This document shows positions 62,354 to 64,000 of a DNA stretch of 64,000 nt, piece after piece. The stretch is from Thiomicrorhabdus lithotrophica (GTDB lineage Bacteria; Pseudomonadota; Gammaproteobacteria; Thiomicrospirales; Thiomicrospiraceae): assembly GCF_029201445.1 (NCBI RefSeq), contig NZ_CP102381.1:2294001-2358000 (forward strand). Direction: 5' to 3'. The position numbers and the translations under genes were made by a program. The notes beneath the pieces are model-generated. The model was not told where the DNA came from, searched no databases, and saw nothing but the letters and a program-made list of their open reading frames with translations. Numbering within the stretch: the stretch's first letter is position 1; each line of letters begins with the position of its first letter.

Positions 62354-63805
62354 CTAACTCTGGGTAACACGTTGAACTTCAGCCAAATTAGTTTGCCCCT
62401 TGAGAACCGCTTGATAACCATTATCTCTTAATGAATGTGAGTGTTGGCGTAATACTTTTTCAATCTCATCTTCCGGTACATTTGAGTAAATCATTGAGCG
62501 TAACTGTTCGTCCATTAAAAAGAGTTCATAAAGCCCCATACGCCCTTTATAACCGGTATATTGGCATTTTTCACAACCATTAGGTTCATAAATCACGGCC
62601 TCAGCCACCTCAAGCACTTCGCACTCTACCTTATCCGCCTGGTGAGGTTTTTTGCAGTCACACAGCTCTCGCACTAATCGCTGCGCTAACACGCCAACAA
62701 TACTCGAAGACAGCAAGAAAGGTTCAACCCCCATATCTCGCAAACGCGTTACCGCACCCACTGCTGAGTTAGTGTGTAAGGTGGATAAAACTAAGTGTCC
62801 TGTCAAAGAGGCTTGCACTGCAATGTTAGCGGTTTCAGCATCACGAATTTCACCCACCATCACCACATCGGGATCTTGACGTAAAATGGCTCTTAACCCT
62901 TTTGCAAAAGTCATATCCGCTTTACTGTTTACTTGGGTTTGGTTGATGCCATCAATGTTATATTCAATCGGGTCTTCAACCGTCATAATATTGCGTTGCG
63001 CATCATTTAACTGAGTTAACCCCGCATACAAGGTGGTGGTTTTACCTGAACCGGTTGGCCCTGTCACCAAGAAAATACCGTGTGATTTAGACAGGGCTTT
63101 TTGCACCCCTTTTTCAACTTCTTCAGGCAGTTTTAGCTCTTTTAAATTTAAACGACCTGCACTTTTATCTAACAAACGTAAAACCACACGCTCACCAAAG
63201 CTAGAAGGAATCGTCGATACCCTTAAATCAACCGCTCTACCACCCAATTTCAAGGAGATTCGACCATCTTGAGGTAAACGTTTTTCAGCAATATCCAAAC
63301 GAGCCATAACCTTAATACGAGATACCAACATATTGGCCAATGCAATTTTAGGGGTCAGCACGGTTTTTAACAGTCCGTCTATACGGAAACGAATACGCAA
63401 CTGATTTTCAAATGGTTCAATATGAATATCAGAAGCACGTGAACGAATCGCCTCACTTAAGATGGCGTTAAGCAGTTTAATGATTGGTGCTTCATCTTCG
63501 CTATCCAGTAAATCTTCAGGCTCACCAACCTCAGCAAAAACGGATGCTAAATCTTCCGTTTCAATCGCTCCAATCGCCTCCATGGACTGTTTTCCATGAG
63601 TCGAATAGTTCGACTGAATTTCCATATCAAAAGCGGCTTTCTCTATCTTTTTTAGCTCAACATTGCAATTTACAAAGTGGCGTTGTAATTCCTGTAAAGC
63701 ACAGGCTGGTGTTTCATCGGTAAAATGCAAACTTAGGCCACTTTCAGTGTTACTTAATAACACCTTATTTTTATTAGCAAAACTAAACGGTAGAGAGAAA
63801 TTCAT
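62354..63805 (-). CDS. gspE: Type II secretion ATPase GspE
   Basis: This is a 483-residue cytoplasmic ATPase. The N-terminal domain (about 100 residues) is short and lacks the tandem MshEN motifs seen in MshE. The core shows Walker A GPTGSGKTTTLYAGL (about residue 250), MTVEDPIEY, RQDPDVVMVGEIRDAETAN and LTGHLVLSTLHTN. The C-terminal metal region has ELCDCKKPH followed by GCEKCQYTGYKGR. The first pair is C-x-C instead of the common C-x2-C, so zinc binding is uncertain. An AGGGAG ribosome-binding site overlaps the end of gspD. Confidence 0.94.
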   Translation of the reverse strand: MNFSLPFSFANKNKVLLSNTESGLSLHFTDETPACALQELQRHFVNCNVELKKIEKAAFDMEIQSNYSTHGKQSMEAIGAIETEDLASVFAEVGEPEDLLDSEDEAPIIKLLNAILSEAIRSRASDIHIEPFENQLRIRFRIDGLLKTVLTPKIALANMLVSRIKVMARLDIAEKRLPQDGRISLKLGGRAVDLRVSTIPSSFGERVVLRLLDKSAGRLNLKELKLPEEVEKGVQKALSKSHGIFLVTGPTGSGKTTTLYAGLTQLNDAQRNIMTVEDPIEYNIDGINQTQVNSKADMTFAKGLRAILRQDPDVVMVGEIRDAETANIAVQASLTGHLVLSTLHTNSAVGAVTRLRDMGVEPFLLSSSIVGVLAQRLVRELCDCKKPHQADKVECEVLEVAEAVIYEPNGCEKCQYTGYKGRMGLYELFLMDEQLRSMIYSNVPEDEIEKVLRQHSHSLRDNGYQAVLKGQTNLAEVQRVTQS

Positions 63806-63817
63806 AAAATACGCTCC

Positions 63818-64000
63818 CTAAAACCCTAATAGCTCATCAGTACTAGTCTCATATATCATCTGATCTTTTTGACTGGCTACTTTTTCTGTTTTTACTTCAG
63901 GTTTTTCATCAAAAGGCGTGGCAGGCTCACCTTTTTTCCACTGTTCTAATGTAGGTAGTCTTGGTCGTAAACCCTCTAGCAAGTTAATATCATCCTGATG
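63818..64000 (-). CDS. gspD: C-terminal end of GspD secretin (partial)
   Basis: The frame is open to the window edge. The last 60 residues include DDINLLEGLRPRLPTLEQWK and end YETSTDELLGF, a hydrophilic tail without the membrane part. Position just before gspE and the operon order identify it as the extreme end of GspD, but the visible part alone is not diagnostic. An unusual or extended C-terminal tail is possible. Confidence 0.6.
   Translation of the reverse strand, partial: HQDDINLLEGLRPRLPTLEQWKKGEPATPFDEKPEVKTEKVASQKDQMIYETSTDELLGF

Overview
The window is an AT-rich, gene-dense chromosomal segment of a gammaproteobacterium. Support comes from the trxA-rho pair, the divergent trmB / mutY-yggX arrangement, a type B L31 gene, many cyclic-di-GMP proteins, a canonical type II secretion (T2SS) operon and an MSHA-type pilus locus. 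The closest match I can suggest is the sulfur-oxidising Thiomicrospira/Thiomicrorhabdus group, which is a low-confidence guess. I saw no tRNA, rRNA, insertion sequence, prophage or CRISPR array.

Bases 1-32600 hold mostly housekeeping genes on both strands. In order they are the end of a chemoreceptor, a 48-residue membrane protein, a rhodanese, a large PAS/GGDEF/EAL sensor, fetAB, uvrD, trxA-rho, rpmE (type B), a secreted nuclease-like protein, hemE, an EAL-HDOD protein, yggX-mutY, trmB, an AsmA-like protein, a GGDEF/degenerate-EAL protein, hemW, a secreted orphan, a beta-CASP metallo-beta-lactamase, rdgB, yicC, a 69-residue membrane protein, mrcA, a fructosamine-kinase-like protein, adk and a Bcr/CflA efflux pump. 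Bases 32670-33475 are the remains of a fatty-acid desaturase gene broken by stops and frameshifts.

Bases 33500-52200 form one long minus-strand MSHA-like type IV pilus locus. It carries inner-membrane assembly proteins (MshI/J/K-like), a secretin (MshL), MshN, MshM, an ATPase with a cyclic-di-GMP-binding MshEN domain (MshE), a platform protein (MshG) and seven prepilin-like proteins. Three of these are related 240-280-residue pilins. Four share a Cys/Ca-loop-like module, and one of those is a 757-residue giant lacking the usual Glu5. Upstream lie a sensor kinase/response regulator pair (52529-55212) and, before that, a gspD(partial)-E-F-G-H-I-J-K-L-M-N operon (55322-64000). In front of the pilus operon are four CCGAC-type half-sites at exact 10-bp spacing, which could be the binding site of the adjacent OmpR-type regulator.

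The most striking sequence-level signal is a highly iterated palindrome, CAGGCCTG (best form TTACCAGGCCTGGTAA). I found 24 copies by eye, in genes and between them, and one inverted pair makes the stem of a transcription terminator. Its abundance, its tolerance in different reading frames and its use in a terminator resemble DNA uptake sequences or HIP1-type iterated palindromes. With the unusual pilus locus, this is what most deserves follow-up.
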